The notes beneath the pieces were generated by a model, which saw only the letters and a list, made by a program, of their open reading frames with translations, was not told where the DNA came from and did no database searches. 64,000 bases of DNA from SHAN690 sp041391765. GTDB lineage: Bacteria > Bacteroidota > Bacteroidia > Flavobacteriales_G > Salibacteraceae. A program made the translations under genes and the position numbers. The DNA lies in contig JAWKNJ010000018.1 in assembly GCA_041391765.1 (NCBI GenBank), positions 81,740 to 145,739 of the forward strand. The letters are read 5' to 3'. Shown here in pieces: positions 44,437-53,909 of this stretch. Numbering within the stretch: position 1 is the first letter of the stretch; each line of letters starts with the position of its first letter.

Positions 44437-46086
44437 ATGAGAACATTCATATCTGTTATTACGGGACTACTATTATCAGGCTATTCTTGGAGTCAATGCT
44501 CCATATCATATTCATCATCTATTTCTGGCAGCACCGTTAGTCTGTCTCCGATTGCAACTACCAGTGGTTCTGCGCTCAATGTGTGGGACTCACCCGGAGG
44601 AAACCCAAGTTCTCAATCACTATCCGTAAGCAATAATGCCACTGTTACCTACAATGCGCTCGGATCATATAACATCTGCGTAAACATGTATGATTCGAGT
44701 TGGAATTGTGCTGACACCTTTTGCGACAATGTTGTAATAAATGTCCTGAATGTAACCGCTTCTATTTCGTCAATCAATCCGTCATGTACCGCCTCACAAT
44801 GCAGCGGGTCAGCCACTGCATCGGCCACAGGTGGAACAAGTCCATATACCTATGCATGGTCATCTGGCGCAACTGCATCCACAATCAGCAATCTGTGTTC
44901 AGGAACATACACTGTAACTGTAACCGACCTTAATGGATTAATGTCAACGGCCAGCACTACGTTGGTCTATGACACAGCCGCTGGAATGACAATAGCATTT
45001 TCTTCGTCAATGGAAACTTGCCCCAATTGCTGCGATGGTTTTATTAGCGCGAATGTCTCAGGAGGGTCGGGATCATATTCATATTGGTGGAATTTTGATA
45101 CCACATTGAATAGTCCAGTAGCTACGGGATTGTGTGGTGGCAATTACGTATTTAGAGCTACTGATCAAAACACCGGATGCTTTCAAACAAGTAGTGAGAT
45201 TTTACCAACATATACCTGCAACGACTTTCTGGGTTACGTGCATCCTGCAGGTGGTGATTCTCGGGTTTATTTTATTCAGGAAGCAGGTGGAGTCCTTTGG
45301 GCTCACGATAGCATCGATGTGGACTCATCATTCTTTTACTATGATAGTTTATGCCCAGGCACCTATTATATCAAAGCTGCTTTGTTACCAACCAATCCAT
45401 TATATGCCTCTTACATACCTACATACCATGGAGGCGCAGTTTTATGGTCAAATGCGCTCCCTTTCACTATGGTTACCAATCAAGTCTGGAGCTTTCAGAT
45501 CCAGCTAGTTTCAGGAATAAATTTAGGTGGGCCGGGATTTATTGCAGGAGCCATATCCCAAGGCGCAAATCGGAATGAAGGTGATCCGGTAATAGGTGCC
45601 ACGGTGATTGTATTCGATGACGAAGGCGAAGCAATTCGCTATGCCATATCTGATCAAGAAGGAAAATATACCATCAATCAATTGCCTTTGGGAAGCTATA
45701 CCGTTCAAGTCGATTTAATCAACAAAACATCCTACGCACATGAGATAACGATCACTGAAGAAAATCCCGGAGGTTTCGGATACAATTTTGAAGTTCAAGG
45801 AAACATAATTAAACCCGTAGATGCTACCGGAGTATCCGATATGTCAGCTTCACGAGTTCAATTATTTCCGAATCCAACCTCAACCTCAATGTGGATCCAA
45901 TGTCAGTCAAATCAAGTTAAGTGGAGCCTTTATACTTTGCTCGGTGATCAAATAATGAATGGAAAAGTGAACTCATCAGGAAATGGTCTCATCGAAGTTG
46001 AAATGGTTGACCTGCCTGCCGGAAATTACATTCTTGAGATTGAAACTGAATCCGAAAGCATCGCAGAAAGAATCATTAAATTATGA
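44437..46086 (+). CDS. SprB-repeat T9SS cargo protein, third of three paralogues
   Basis: From ATG 44437 the protein has 549 residues with signal peptide FISVITGLLLSGYSWS; the frame is open to 44353 without a better start. Order: PKD-like domain (about 20-110), two SprB repeats (ASQCSGSATASATGGTSPYTYAWSSG; CPNCCDGFISANVSGGSG), regulatory-like segments and a T9SS type A domain (LFPNPTSTSMWI to AERIIKL). It has the same layout as the other two but is clearly diverged, so it escaped the recent exchange between them. Confidence 0.87.
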   Translation: MRTFISVITGLLLSGYSWSQCSISYSSSISGSTVSLSPIATTSGSALNVWDSPGGNPSSQSLSVSNNATVTYNALGSYNICVNMYDSSWNCADTFCDNVVINVLNVTASISSINPSCTASQCSGSATASATGGTSPYTYAWSSGATASTISNLCSGTYTVTVTDLNGLMSTASTTLVYDTAAGMTIAFSSSMETCPNCCDGFISANVSGGSGSYSYWWNFDTTLNSPVATGLCGGNYVFRATDQNTGCFQTSSEILPTYTCNDFLGYVHPAGGDSRVYFIQEAGGVLWAHDSIDVDSSFFYYDSLCPGTYYIKAALLPTNPLYASYIPTYHGGAVLWSNALPFTMVTNQVWSFQIQLVSGINLGGPGFIAGAISQGANRNEGDPVIGATVIVFDDEGEAIRYAISDQEGKYTINQLPLGSYTVQVDLINKTSYAHEITITEENPGGFGYNFEVQGNIIKPVDATGVSDMSASRVQLFPNPTSTSMWIQCQSNQVKWSLYTLLGDQIMNGKVNSSGNGLIEVEMVDLPAGNYILEIETESESIAERIIKL

Positions 46087-46107
46087 TTCAGTCCGCTGAA
46101 AATACTA

Positions 46108-46136
46108 GCCCGCCTTAGTTGCGGGCTTTTTTATGA
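46108..46136 (+). terminator. terminator after the third SprB-repeat gene
   Basis: AGCCCGC pairs with GCGGGCT, followed by six T, about 22 bases past the stop. Confidence 0.75.
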
Positions 46137-46231
46137 ATGTCACCAAACAAACCTTTGAGTTTGCTCGTTTGCCTATTTGAATCATCGTTTTTAACGTTGA
46201 AATGCCTTTACAGAAATTCAGTTAGATAAGG

Positions 46232-46269
46232 TGGAGGAGGGCACCGAAATCATCAGTGCTTCTCCTCCA
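46232..46269 (+). promoter_or_regulatory. stem-loop in the leader of the second sigma-factor gene
   Basis: TGGAGGAG (46232-46239) pairs with CTCCTCCA (46262-46269); inside, GCAC (46241-46244) pairs with GTGC (46256-46259) around an 11-base loop. It ends 11 bases before the ATG and has no T-run, so it is not a standard terminator. The purine-rich GGAGGAG is locked in the stem. It could control translation or mRNA stability of the sigma gene. Confidence 0.5.
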
Positions 46270-46280
46270 TTCTTTCACAT

Positions 46281-46850
46281 ATGAAGGTTAGCGAAGACCT
46301 CATACTTCGATGTTCACGTGATGAGCGCAAAGCACAATTTGAGCTCTACAGGGAATGCTATGGCCAAATGATGCAAATCTGTTTAAGATATCAGAAGAAT
46401 CGGGATGACGCACAGGCTATCCTCAACGAAGCCTTTTTGAAGGTCTGCGATAAGATCGGCACCTACAAAGCTGAAGTTCCATTTGAGTTTTGGATGCGAA
46501 GAATCACTATCAACACTTGCATTGACAACTATCGCAAAAACAAGGCTAAAAACGAGCATATCGACCATCAGGACGTGAGTGAAAATTATTGGGCATCGAA
46601 AATGACCACGGTGAATACAGCAGAAACAGAGATGAATGCTGAATCGCTGAGAGCCCTGATCAATTCACTTCCGCCCATCAGCCAGCAGGTGTTTAACCTT
46701 TGTGTGTTAGATGGGTACGAATACGCTGAAGTGGCAGAAATGCTGTCCATTTCAGAAGCAACATGCCGCTGGCACGTCCACTTTTCGAGAAAGAAGCTCC
46801 AAGAGCTGATTAAAACAACATTTAATATTTCACAACCCGTTTTGCCATGA
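46281..46850 (+). CDS. ECF-type RNA polymerase sigma factor
   Basis: The 189-residue protein has sigma-70 region 2 (YRECYGQMMQICLRYQKNRDDAQAILNEAFLKV, about 25-60, and FEFWMRRITINTCIDNYRKNK). Region 4 near the C-terminus reads LPPISQQVFNLCVLDGYEYAEVAEMLSISEATCRWHVHFSRKKL. It overlaps the next gene by ATGA. It is the first gene of a three-gene locus with a membrane/barrel protein and a lipoprotein. Confidence 0.93.
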   Translation: MKVSEDLILRCSRDERKAQFELYRECYGQMMQICLRYQKNRDDAQAILNEAFLKVCDKIGTYKAEVPFEFWMRRITINTCIDNYRKNKAKNEHIDHQDVSENYWASKMTTVNTAETEMNAESLRALINSLPPISQQVFNLCVLDGYEYAEVAEMLSISEATCRWHVHFSRKKLQELIKTTFNISQPVLP

Positions 46851-48145
46851 GCCAAGACAACTTAAAATCCATGTTCGATCAGGCGTTTGCTGCCGAACAA
46901 ATCCCATTCGATCCGGCCGGATGGGATAAGATGAACGCGATGTTAAACGCTCGCCACAAGCGCAGGTTCTTCGGCATTTGGTTGAGCAGCCTGCTGCTCT
47001 TTGTTGGTGGTGGAATTGCAGTCCTTGCCGGGTTCAGCAATGAAGCGACATACGAACCACGAAATGCCGTTAATGAGCGCAACTTCATTGCCCTGAGTGA
47101 AAGTTTGTCCTCATCTGAAAACCATTTTGATATTACACCTGCTTCGACTGAAAAATCTGAAAATACGACTGAACATTCACCTTCCAGTAACTCGCTGGAC
47201 CCTCAACCCGAAAGGAAAGCCAGCTCAACACCAGATTTTGCAGCAAGTTCCAAGCATGATGTTAGAAAAAGTGATTCGAAAGAAGAGGAGAATCCAATGG
47301 TCTTCAATGACATCACCGATGATGATCAAAAAATGACTAACAATTCCTCCACTGATGCAATGCCTGCTCCAAGTATCAATGAGTCAGAGCCAATGTCAAT
47401 CTCTAGCACCACGGAGAATACAGAACCATCTGTTCCCGCAACGATCGAACCTCAACGAGAAATGGACATGATCGACTTCCTCCCAATTCTCACCCTACAA
47501 ACTAACGTGGGTCAAATCAGCTCCACTGACGACAGACCTGAAGCAAACAAAACCAAATACCTGCCCGCGCTGTATCTCACCGCTGGCTTGAACAAAACTT
47601 CAGGCAACGGCTTTAGCTTCTACGATGGGATCGGGCAGAGAGCCGGAGTTGGAGGTAGTTACCAATGGCGCCAGCACATCATTCTGAACGCTGAACTTAC
47701 TGGTTCGCGGTTAAGAATTTCCGACACGACCAACATCGCATCCACCCCAACTTATGGTTTTGTTGACATGCAGAACAGCTACATCATAAATACCTCCGAG
47801 CTAATAATGGTTGACCTTCCGGTCTTCGTTCACTACCGCATGAAACGATACTACGTGGGTGGTGGCCTTGGCCTCACCTACTTGGGAGGGCTCAAAAACG
47901 AAACCATTCAGCGCGTTGAAGCGAATCAAAGCGTAGTGACCTCAACGCAAGATGAGGGATACTATCAGTGGGATCGATATAGAACATTTGGCGCGAATAT
48001 TCTAGCAGACCTTCAAGTCCAGCTCAGCGATGACTTGTACATCGGAACCCGTGGTTCTTATGCGCTGAACAATGCACTTACAATCCATTCCAGATCGCTT
48101 CAACTAGCTAGGTTTGATGCTTACATTAAATTCAATATCAAATAG
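46847..48145 (+). CDS. membrane protein with linker and C-terminal beta-barrel-like domain, sigma partner
   Basis: The 432-residue protein has ~40 cytoplasmic residues (MFDQAFAAEQIPFDPAGWDKMNAML), one membrane segment at about 43-63 (FGIWLSSLLLFVGGGIAVLAG), and ~150 residues of Ser/Thr/Glu/Pro-rich linker. A C-terminal ~190 residues look like an outer-membrane barrel (LPALYLTAGLNKTSG, GVGGSYQWRQHIILNAELTGS, YVGGGLGLTYLGGL, LYIGTRGSYALNNAL). The N-terminal DPAGWDKM block is typical of proteins coded after ECF sigma genes in Bacteroidota. An anti-sigma or envelope-sensing role is inferred. Confidence 0.72.
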   Translation: MSQDNLKSMFDQAFAAEQIPFDPAGWDKMNAMLNARHKRRFFGIWLSSLLLFVGGGIAVLAGFSNEATYEPRNAVNERNFIALSESLSSSENHFDITPASTEKSENTTEHSPSSNSLDPQPERKASSTPDFAASSKHDVRKSDSKEEENPMVFNDITDDDQKMTNNSSTDAMPAPSINESEPMSISSTTENTEPSVPATIEPQREMDMIDFLPILTLQTNVGQISSTDDRPEANKTKYLPALYLTAGLNKTSGNGFSFYDGIGQRAGVGGSYQWRQHIILNAELTGSRLRISDTTNIASTPTYGFVDMQNSYIINTSELIMVDLPVFVHYRMKRYYVGGGLGLTYLGGLKNETIQRVEANQSVVTSTQDEGYYQWDRYRTFGANILADLQVQLSDDLYIGTRGSYALNNALTIHSRSLQLARFDAYIKFNIK

Positions 48146-48150
48146 GAACG

Positions 48151-49305
48151 ATGAACACAAGACTAACATACACAGTCCTTTCTTTCTCGCTCCTATTCGG
48201 AGCCTGTAAGGAATTTCAAGAGCCCGCGCCAGATGGTTCAGATACACCTGTTTTCAAATTGAACGCAATGCTGAATGGAGAATCCATGAACTGGGACGTT
48301 AATGGGGTGGACTTCAAAACAACCTCATCATACTCAGAAGATGCATTGGGTGTTATTGCATATGAAGGTGTCATTCAGGCCAAAAGCTGTGCGATTGAAG
48401 CGTGTGGCCCTAGGTTGGAAGTTCAGTTTCGAGGCACCGAGGATATTGATGCTGATCTTAAAGCAGGAAACTTCCCTTTTCGATACTACAACGCGAAGGT
48501 TGATTCAGTGAAGCAGTACAATGTTCAAGTTGTTCCTGAAGTTTATGGTGATGTCCTGAATAGCACATGGTTCGTGGATGGAGAAACTTACACGACCGAT
48601 GGAATACAGCCCTTCTCCTTCACGAAAACCGAAAATGATCCGAGTATAGTTCCCGTTAAGCTAGTAGTCACGTTTGAAAATGGGTGCGTCAGCGAAATCA
48701 CCAACAATGTGTACCTGCCACATCATGGTTGTGATGTTAGCATTCATGTCACTGAAATGGACAATCCGCAGGCGTTACTATATCAAGCAATTGGCACTGG
48801 GGGTTCGGGAATCGAATACAGCTGGTCCTTTGAAAGCGGTCCAACAGCTTCTTCTGACGAAATTTTTTACCGCTACAATTCGATTCCTTCCTCTGGTCTT
48901 GACCGAGCCACGGTAACTATTTCTACGGACGGTTGTACAGCTCAGAATATCCGACAACAAATCGTGGAAGATTCCTTGGTGACCTGCAATGTCAACTTTA
49001 GCAATAACATTGAGACAACGACCATCTACAGCGATCCGTCCGGATTGACAGAAGATCTTGGCACCATAGAAATCAGCTACACCGATGAAGGAGGTAACAA
49101 GTACATCAATCTATACACCGAACAGCCTGACTGGGCTCACTTTGAAATTGTGGATGTAGAGGACTACACCGACCCGATCGTAAGCAGCAATCAGAGCAGC
49201 AAAAAAATCACGGTGAATTTTGCGGTCAGATTGTCTAACCCAACCCTTGGGAGCATTGACATCACCAATGGTTCAGTCACTATTCCTGTGGGATTAGGAT
49301 TGTAG
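48151..49305 (+). CDS. lipoprotein with PKD-like domains
   Basis: The 384-residue protein has a lipoprotein signal (YTVLSFSLLFGAC, Cys near 19). Beta-rich segments follow, including a PKD-like stretch (SGIEYSWSFESGPTASSDEIFYRYNSI, about 225-250). Paired Cys occur in KSCAIEACGP. It is five bases from the previous gene, so it belongs to the sigma locus. Function unknown. Confidence 0.72.
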   Translation: MNTRLTYTVLSFSLLFGACKEFQEPAPDGSDTPVFKLNAMLNGESMNWDVNGVDFKTTSSYSEDALGVIAYEGVIQAKSCAIEACGPRLEVQFRGTEDIDADLKAGNFPFRYYNAKVDSVKQYNVQVVPEVYGDVLNSTWFVDGETYTTDGIQPFSFTKTENDPSIVPVKLVVTFENGCVSEITNNVYLPHHGCDVSIHVTEMDNPQALLYQAIGTGGSGIEYSWSFESGPTASSDEIFYRYNSIPSSGLDRATVTISTDGCTAQNIRQQIVEDSLVTCNVNFSNNIETTTIYSDPSGLTEDLGTIEISYTDEGGNKYINLYTEQPDWAHFEIVDVEDYTDPIVSSNQSSKKITVNFAVRLSNPTLGSIDITNGSVTIPVGLGL

Positions 49306-49307
49306 TT

Positions 49308-50186
49308 TTAGTAGCCGTACTTCTTCAGCTTGCGTGAGTCATCACGCCAGTCTTTATCGACCTTCACAAAGGTTTCGAGGAAAATCTTCTTGCCGAAAAA
49401 CTTCTCCATGTCTTTGCGCGCATCGGTTCCGACACGCTTGATGGCCGAGCCACCCTTTCCGATAATGATACTTTTCTGTGTATCACGCGCTACAACAATA
49501 ACTGCCCGGATTCGAATGATGTTTAGTTCTTCTTTGAATTCCTCCACCTCCACTTGAACAGAGTATGGAATCTCCTGCTTGTAGTTGGATAGAATCTTTT
49601 CGCGGATAATTTCGGAAACCACAAATCGTTCACTCTTGTCGGTCAATTGATCTTTTGGAAACCATTCGGGACCTTCTGGAATCAACGATTTGATGGTTTC
49701 AAAAAGTTGAGAAACATTGAATCCCTCGATGACGGAAAGAGGAAAAATGCGATGAGCATTGGGGAAAACTCCTGACCAATATTCGAGATCCGCTTCCAGC
49801 GAATCCTGATTCCCGGTGTCAATTTTATTCAGCCCAACAATCACCGGAACTTCTGCTTTTTTCAATCGCTCCAAAATCGCTTCGTCCTTGAATTCGCGAT
49901 CACCCAGCTCGGCCATGAAAAGAAAAACATCCGCGTCCTGCAGCGCTTCCTTCACAAACACCATCATGCTTTCCTGCATTTTATACGCAGGCTTGATGAC
50001 ACCAGGAGTGTCGGAAAAAACGATTTGATAGTCGTTGTCGTTGTAGATCCCAAAAATACGATGACGTGTGGTCTGGGCCTTTGCATTGATGATGGCCAAG
50101 CGTTCTCCAATCAATGCATTCAGTAGCGATGACTTCCCCACATTGGGATTACCGATGATGTTTACGAATCCGCTGTGGTGTGACAT
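49308..50186 (-). CDS. era: GTPase Era
   Basis: The 292-residue protein has the G-domain motifs GNPNVGKSS (near 12), DTPGV (near 60) and NKID (near 122). The C-terminal KH domain has IIGKGGSAIKRVG near 240 and ends DDSRKLKKYGY. It binds 16S rRNA in 30S assembly. It is adjacent to the thiolase by one-base contact on the same strand. Confidence 0.97.
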   Translation of the reverse strand: MSHHSGFVNIIGNPNVGKSSLLNALIGERLAIINAKAQTTRHRIFGIYNDNDYQIVFSDTPGVIKPAYKMQESMMVFVKEALQDADVFLFMAELGDREFKDEAILERLKKAEVPVIVGLNKIDTGNQDSLEADLEYWSGVFPNAHRIFPLSVIEGFNVSQLFETIKSLIPEGPEWFPKDQLTDKSERFVVSEIIREKILSNYKQEIPYSVQVEVEEFKEELNIIRIRAVIVVARDTQKSIIIGKGGSAIKRVGTDARKDMEKFFGKKIFLETFVKVDKDWRDDSRKLKKYGY

Positions 50187-51394
50187 CAGACTCTCTCAAT
50201 TATAGTCGCATATCCTTGACCAACTCCAACGCACATCGCTACCAGAGCATACCTTTTATTCTGCTTGTGTAGTTCGATTGCTGCCGTTTGAAGAATTCGT
50301 GAACCGGTCATTCCGAGCGGATGGCCAATCGCAATCGCACCACCATTGGGATTGATTCGAGGATCGCCATCTGCCACACCTAGCTCACGTGTGCAGGCTA
50401 AGGTCTGCACCGCAAAAGCTTCGTTGAACTCCAAAATATCCATGTCGTTCATGGTTAAACCAGCGCGCTTCAATGCGAGATTCGAAGCATCCACCGGACC
50501 AATTCCCATGATGCGAGGTTCAACGCCAGAAACGCCAGATGAAACAATTCGCGCCATTGGAGTCAGGTTATGTCGTTTGAGTCCGTCTTCGCTCGCCACC
50601 AACATAGCCGCAGCACCATCATTGAGTCCGGATGCGTTTCCGGCAGTAACGCTACCACCTTCCTTTCTAAACGCTGGTTTCAATCCTGCCAAGGCCTCCA
50701 TTGTAGAATTACCCTTGATGAATTCATCGTTTGCAAATACCAACGGATCTTGCTTTCTGCGCGGAATCTCCACTTTCACAATTTCTTCAGCCAATCTGCC
50801 AGATTGCTGCGCTGCACTAGCCTTTTGCTGAGACCACAAAGCGAACTTATCTTGATCCTCTCGCGAGATTTTGAACTTATCCACCAGATTCTCTGCTGTT
50901 TCACCCATGGCATCGGTGCCGTAGAGGTCGTGCATTTTCTTGTTGACGAATCTCCAGCCAAAGCTTGAGTCGTAGAGCTTGCTATCATTACCATAAGGAC
51001 CGGATGCCTTACTCATCACCCACGGCCCGCGCGTCATGTGCTCCACTCCACCGGTAACAAACAAATCTCCTTCGTTCGCGGCAATCGCTCTTCGAGCATG
51101 AATGGCCGCACTCATGCCTGAGCTGCACAATCTGTTCACTGTCTCTCCTGGAACCTTCCAAGGCATTCCGGCCAGCAGCAGCGCCATTCGGGCTACGTTT
51201 CGATTGTCCTCACCAGCCTGATTTGCACAACCCAAGATCACATCGTCTACCGCTTCCCAGTCCACTCCACTATTGCGATTCATGAGCTCCTTTATTACTA
51301 ATGCAGCCAAATCATCTGTTCGCATTGGCGAAAGCGTACCCTGAAATTTTCCGATAGGCGTTCGGATGGCGTCAATGATAAATGCTTCCCTCAT
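50186..51394 (-). CDS. paaJ: acetyl-CoA acyltransferase / 3-oxoadipyl-CoA thiolase
   Basis: From ATG 51394 the protein has 402 residues (TTG 51412 would add six). The catalytic Cys is in NRLCSSGMSA near 90, GGAIAIGHPLGMTG near 355 carries the active-site His, and a second Cys is in AMCVGVGQG near 390. In a paa cluster it would cleave 3-oxoadipyl-CoA and the dehydro-suberyl-CoA intermediate to acetyl-CoA. The gene name rests on context; the sequence alone would also fit a general thiolase. Confidence 0.85.
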   Translation of the reverse strand: MREAFIIDAIRTPIGKFQGTLSPMRTDDLAALVIKELMNRNSGVDWEAVDDVILGCANQAGEDNRNVARMALLLAGMPWKVPGETVNRLCSSGMSAAIHARRAIAANEGDLFVTGGVEHMTRGPWVMSKASGPYGNDSKLYDSSFGWRFVNKKMHDLYGTDAMGETAENLVDKFKISREDQDKFALWSQQKASAAQQSGRLAEEIVKVEIPRRKQDPLVFANDEFIKGNSTMEALAGLKPAFRKEGGSVTAGNASGLNDGAAAMLVASEDGLKRHNLTPMARIVSSGVSGVEPRIMGIGPVDASNLALKRAGLTMNDMDILEFNEAFAVQTLACTRELGVADGDPRINPNGGAIAIGHPLGMTGSRILQTAAIELHKQNKRYALVAMCVGVGQGYATIIERV

Positions 51395-51418
51395 CTTCAA
51401 AATTTTTTGCAAATGTGG

Positions 51419-51850
51419 TCATTCGGACTCAGGAAACCAGTCCTTAGAAGTTCTATAGACGGTTCCCTTGAAAAGCGCTACTAACTCGTCCTTCTGATTG
51501 CGGACTTCGATATGGTATACTCCGATTTTATTTGTGAGACTCTTCTCTTCCACATGCGTGGTTAGCACATCTCCTTCCTTAACGGATATGGTATGAGATA
51601 TTGAAGTTTCCACCGAAACTGACATGCGTCCATGACCATTTGATGCGAAAGCCAGGGCTGAATCAGCCAGCGAATAAGTAATACCACCATGAGCAATGTC
51701 AAAACCATTCAACATTTCTTTTCTGACTATCATGCGCAGAATCGATTTGCCCGCTCCGTCTTCCAACCGTTCGATCCCTAGCCATTGGCTAAACGGATCG
51801 TTATTATACATCCGGTCTACAACTTTCTTTGCGATATTTTCGTCACTCAT
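51419..51850 (-). CDS. paaI: phenylacetate-pathway thioesterase PaaI
   Basis: From ATG 51850 the protein has 143 residues, the usual length of hotdog thioesterases. The frame is open to 52177 on this strand, but that region is the antisense of dacB and is not supported. MLNGFDIAHGGITYSLADSALAFASN (about 48-73) holds the hotdog-fold active site, followed by SVETSISH and VYHIEVRNQKDELVALFKGTVYR. It is thought to release CoA from dead-end phenylacetyl-CoA intermediates. Confidence 0.87.
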   Translation of the reverse strand: MSDENIAKKVVDRMYNNDPFSQWLGIERLEDGAGKSILRMIVRKEMLNGFDIAHGGITYSLADSALAFASNGHGRMSVSVETSISHTISVKEGDVLTTHVEEKSLTNKIGVYHIEVRNQKDELVALFKGTVYRTSKDWFPESE

Positions 51851-51910
51851 CTGTTTGAAACTACAAGCGCACAAGTTAGGCGCTTCGAAAGAAATAACCT
51901 TCTTTGAACC

Positions 51911-53329
51911 ATGAGAAAGCTGCTTTTCATTTCTACCATTTTTTTGACCCTGCACGCCACCGCGCAACCACCCACAAAAGGTGCGGTCGAAATTGCTTTG
52001 GATAACTTGATAAATGACCCTTCCATGCAGGCGGGTGAAGTGGGTTTCATCGCCATGAATCTTTCCAATGGGAAGGTGATTGTTGATCACTATGGTCAAA
52101 AAAGTATGGTCCCTGCTTCCATTCAAAAGGCGGTAACAACAGCCGTTGCAATGGAGAAGCTTGGTCCTGATTTTCAATTCAAAACAACATTCAGTGCAGC
52201 CGGTGATCTGGAATCAAAAATGATTTACGGAGATATTTACGTATTCCCATCAGGGGATCCAACACTGCAATCACGCTACTATGAGGCAAATCCAAGCACG
52301 ATCGCAAGAATTAAAGAAGAGCTTGCGAAGTATCCTTCGTTTGATGGAAACCTTGTTATCGATGCTTCTGTATTTAACAAATACAACACACCTCGAGGTT
52401 GGATTTGGGAGGATATGGGCAACTACTTCGGCTCGAGTCCAACGGCATTGATGTGGAAAGACAATCTCTTAGAAGTATACATCAACACCGGACAGGCAGG
52501 TTCAGCAGCTATGTTGAGCAATAAAACGGAGGCATTGGATGGATTCGACCTTGACATTCAAGTCACCGCATCCCAGGAAAACAAAGACAACGCCTGGTTT
52601 TTTGGCGCGCCCGGTTCGGACGTGATCTACGCCAAGGGAACGATCCCTTCACATCGTACCAACTTCTTGGTGAAGGCAGCGCACCCTGATCCCATGAAGC
52701 GATTTGGCATGGATGTCATGAAAGCCATAGGTAAGCAGCCAAAAGTGAAGGTGGACTATGAATACATTCCACATAACGAACTAAATCCGATTTTCACGCT
52801 TCACTCACCTCCCCTTTCTTCCATCGTCCGGATTTGCAATCAAAACAGCATTAACCTTTACGCGGAGGCTTTGAACATGCAACTCGACACCGCTCAGCGC
52901 TACAAGTCAGTAGAAGGCGGAGTTGCTATGATGGAGCACTATCTAAAATCAAAACAAATCAGCATGAAGGGAACTCGATTGGCCGATGGTAGTGGCCTTT
53001 CGCCAACGAATAGAATGACTTGTCAAACCATGATCGAAGTACTGTTCATGATGTACCGATCTAAAAACAAGGATGCATATATGAATAGTTTCCCTATTGC
53101 CGGGAAAAATGGAACCATGTCCGGTTACTTCCAAAACACCGTTGCCGAAGGAAATATCAAAGCTAAAAGCGGCTCGATGGCAGGTGTAAGAAACTTTGCA
53201 GGTTATCTGACCAATACACAAGGCGAAACCGTTGCTTTTTGCTTAATGGTGAATGATTTTGATGAATCCAAGAAGTCTACTATCATCAAGAAGATGGAAG
53301 ATCTGCTGATTTCGGTGATTGAGAATTAG
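51911..53329 (+). CDS. dacB: D-alanyl-D-alanine carboxypeptidase / endopeptidase (PBP4 type)
   Basis: The 472-residue protein has a signal peptide (LLFISTIFLTLHATAQ). The serine-peptidase motifs are SIQK in VPASIQKAVTT near 72, SIN in CNQNSINLYAE near 313, and KSG in IKAKSGSMAGV near 418. It trims or cuts peptidoglycan cross-links in the periplasm. It stands on the opposite strand between paaI and the EGF-like lipoproteins. Confidence 0.93.
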   Translation: MRKLLFISTIFLTLHATAQPPTKGAVEIALDNLINDPSMQAGEVGFIAMNLSNGKVIVDHYGQKSMVPASIQKAVTTAVAMEKLGPDFQFKTTFSAAGDLESKMIYGDIYVFPSGDPTLQSRYYEANPSTIARIKEELAKYPSFDGNLVIDASVFNKYNTPRGWIWEDMGNYFGSSPTALMWKDNLLEVYINTGQAGSAAMLSNKTEALDGFDLDIQVTASQENKDNAWFFGAPGSDVIYAKGTIPSHRTNFLVKAAHPDPMKRFGMDVMKAIGKQPKVKVDYEYIPHNELNPIFTLHSPPLSSIVRICNQNSINLYAEALNMQLDTAQRYKSVEGGVAMMEHYLKSKQISMKGTRLADGSGLSPTNRMTCQTMIEVLFMMYRSKNKDAYMNSFPIAGKNGTMSGYFQNTVAEGNIKAKSGSMAGVRNFAGYLTNTQGETVAFCLMVNDFDESKKSTIIKKMEDLLISVIEN

Positions 53330-53889
53330 TATCGATAATCCAACCATACCTCAAGTTTCACACCAGTGTTATATACGTAAGTATAAACTTCAGGCAACTG
53401 ATTTTTGGCCCAGTAAAGCCTGGCCGTGCACCAATACAACTCTTGAGAAAAGGTAACATCATCATCCAACAATGAGAAACGCAGTGTCAGATCAATGTCG
53501 TCTAGCGTAAGCCCCATTTCCTCGGAAAATTCAAAGGTGTTCGCATTTGAATTGCGATAGATTTCTCGAGATGTGAACCAGAATTTTGTTTCTATTCCCT
53601 TTTGAATGCCAAGAAAAACGTCCGGAAGTTCTTCACCCTCCTCTTCGTCCCATTCGTAGTTCAAATAGTCTTTCACATTAGATATTCTGACCTTCTGAAT
53701 GACAAGCGACCTGGGCTCTTTTTGCAAGGAACATTGGTCACCCGTGAATGCATCAGGACAATCACATATACCGTCAACGCAGACACCGTCATTCTTGCAT
53801 TCAACTTCTTTGCACTTATTACAACTAAAGAACAGGCTTGAAACAGCAAGAAGGAGGAACAATAAAAGCTTATTGTACAGGCTGCTCAT
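53326..53889 (-). CDS. EGF-like-domain lipoprotein, second of two
   Basis: From ATG 53889 the product has 187 residues; the ORF could start at 53913. A lipoprotein signal ends SSLFFSC (Cys near 23). Directly after it stands an EGF-like module with six Cys (NKCKEVECKNDGVCVDGICDC). A ~130-residue unrecognised domain follows (LVIQKVRISNVKDYLNYEW, LTLRFSLLDDDV). It is a paralogue of the gene at 53910-54464, lying 20 bases downstream of it on the minus strand. Confidence 0.75.
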   Translation of the reverse strand: MSSLYNKLLLFLLLAVSSLFFSCNKCKEVECKNDGVCVDGICDCPDAFTGDQCSLQKEPRSLVIQKVRISNVKDYLNYEWDEEEGEELPDVFLGIQKGIETKFWFTSREIYRNSNANTFEFSEEMGLTLDDIDLTLRFSLLDDDVTFSQELYWCTARLYWAKNQLPEVYTYVYNTGVKLEVWLDYRY

Positions 53890-53909
53890 CGCAACTAAAG
53901 TAGAATAAA

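Noticed and set aside
40728..46086. CRISPR or mobile-element origin for the repeats
   Set aside because: The repeats are in-frame protein modules with terminators between genes; no transposase, short spacers or terminal inverted repeats were seen.
51851..52177. 108-residue N-terminal extension of paaI
   Set aside because: It lies antisense to dacB, has no homology pattern, and a normal start with family length is at 51850.
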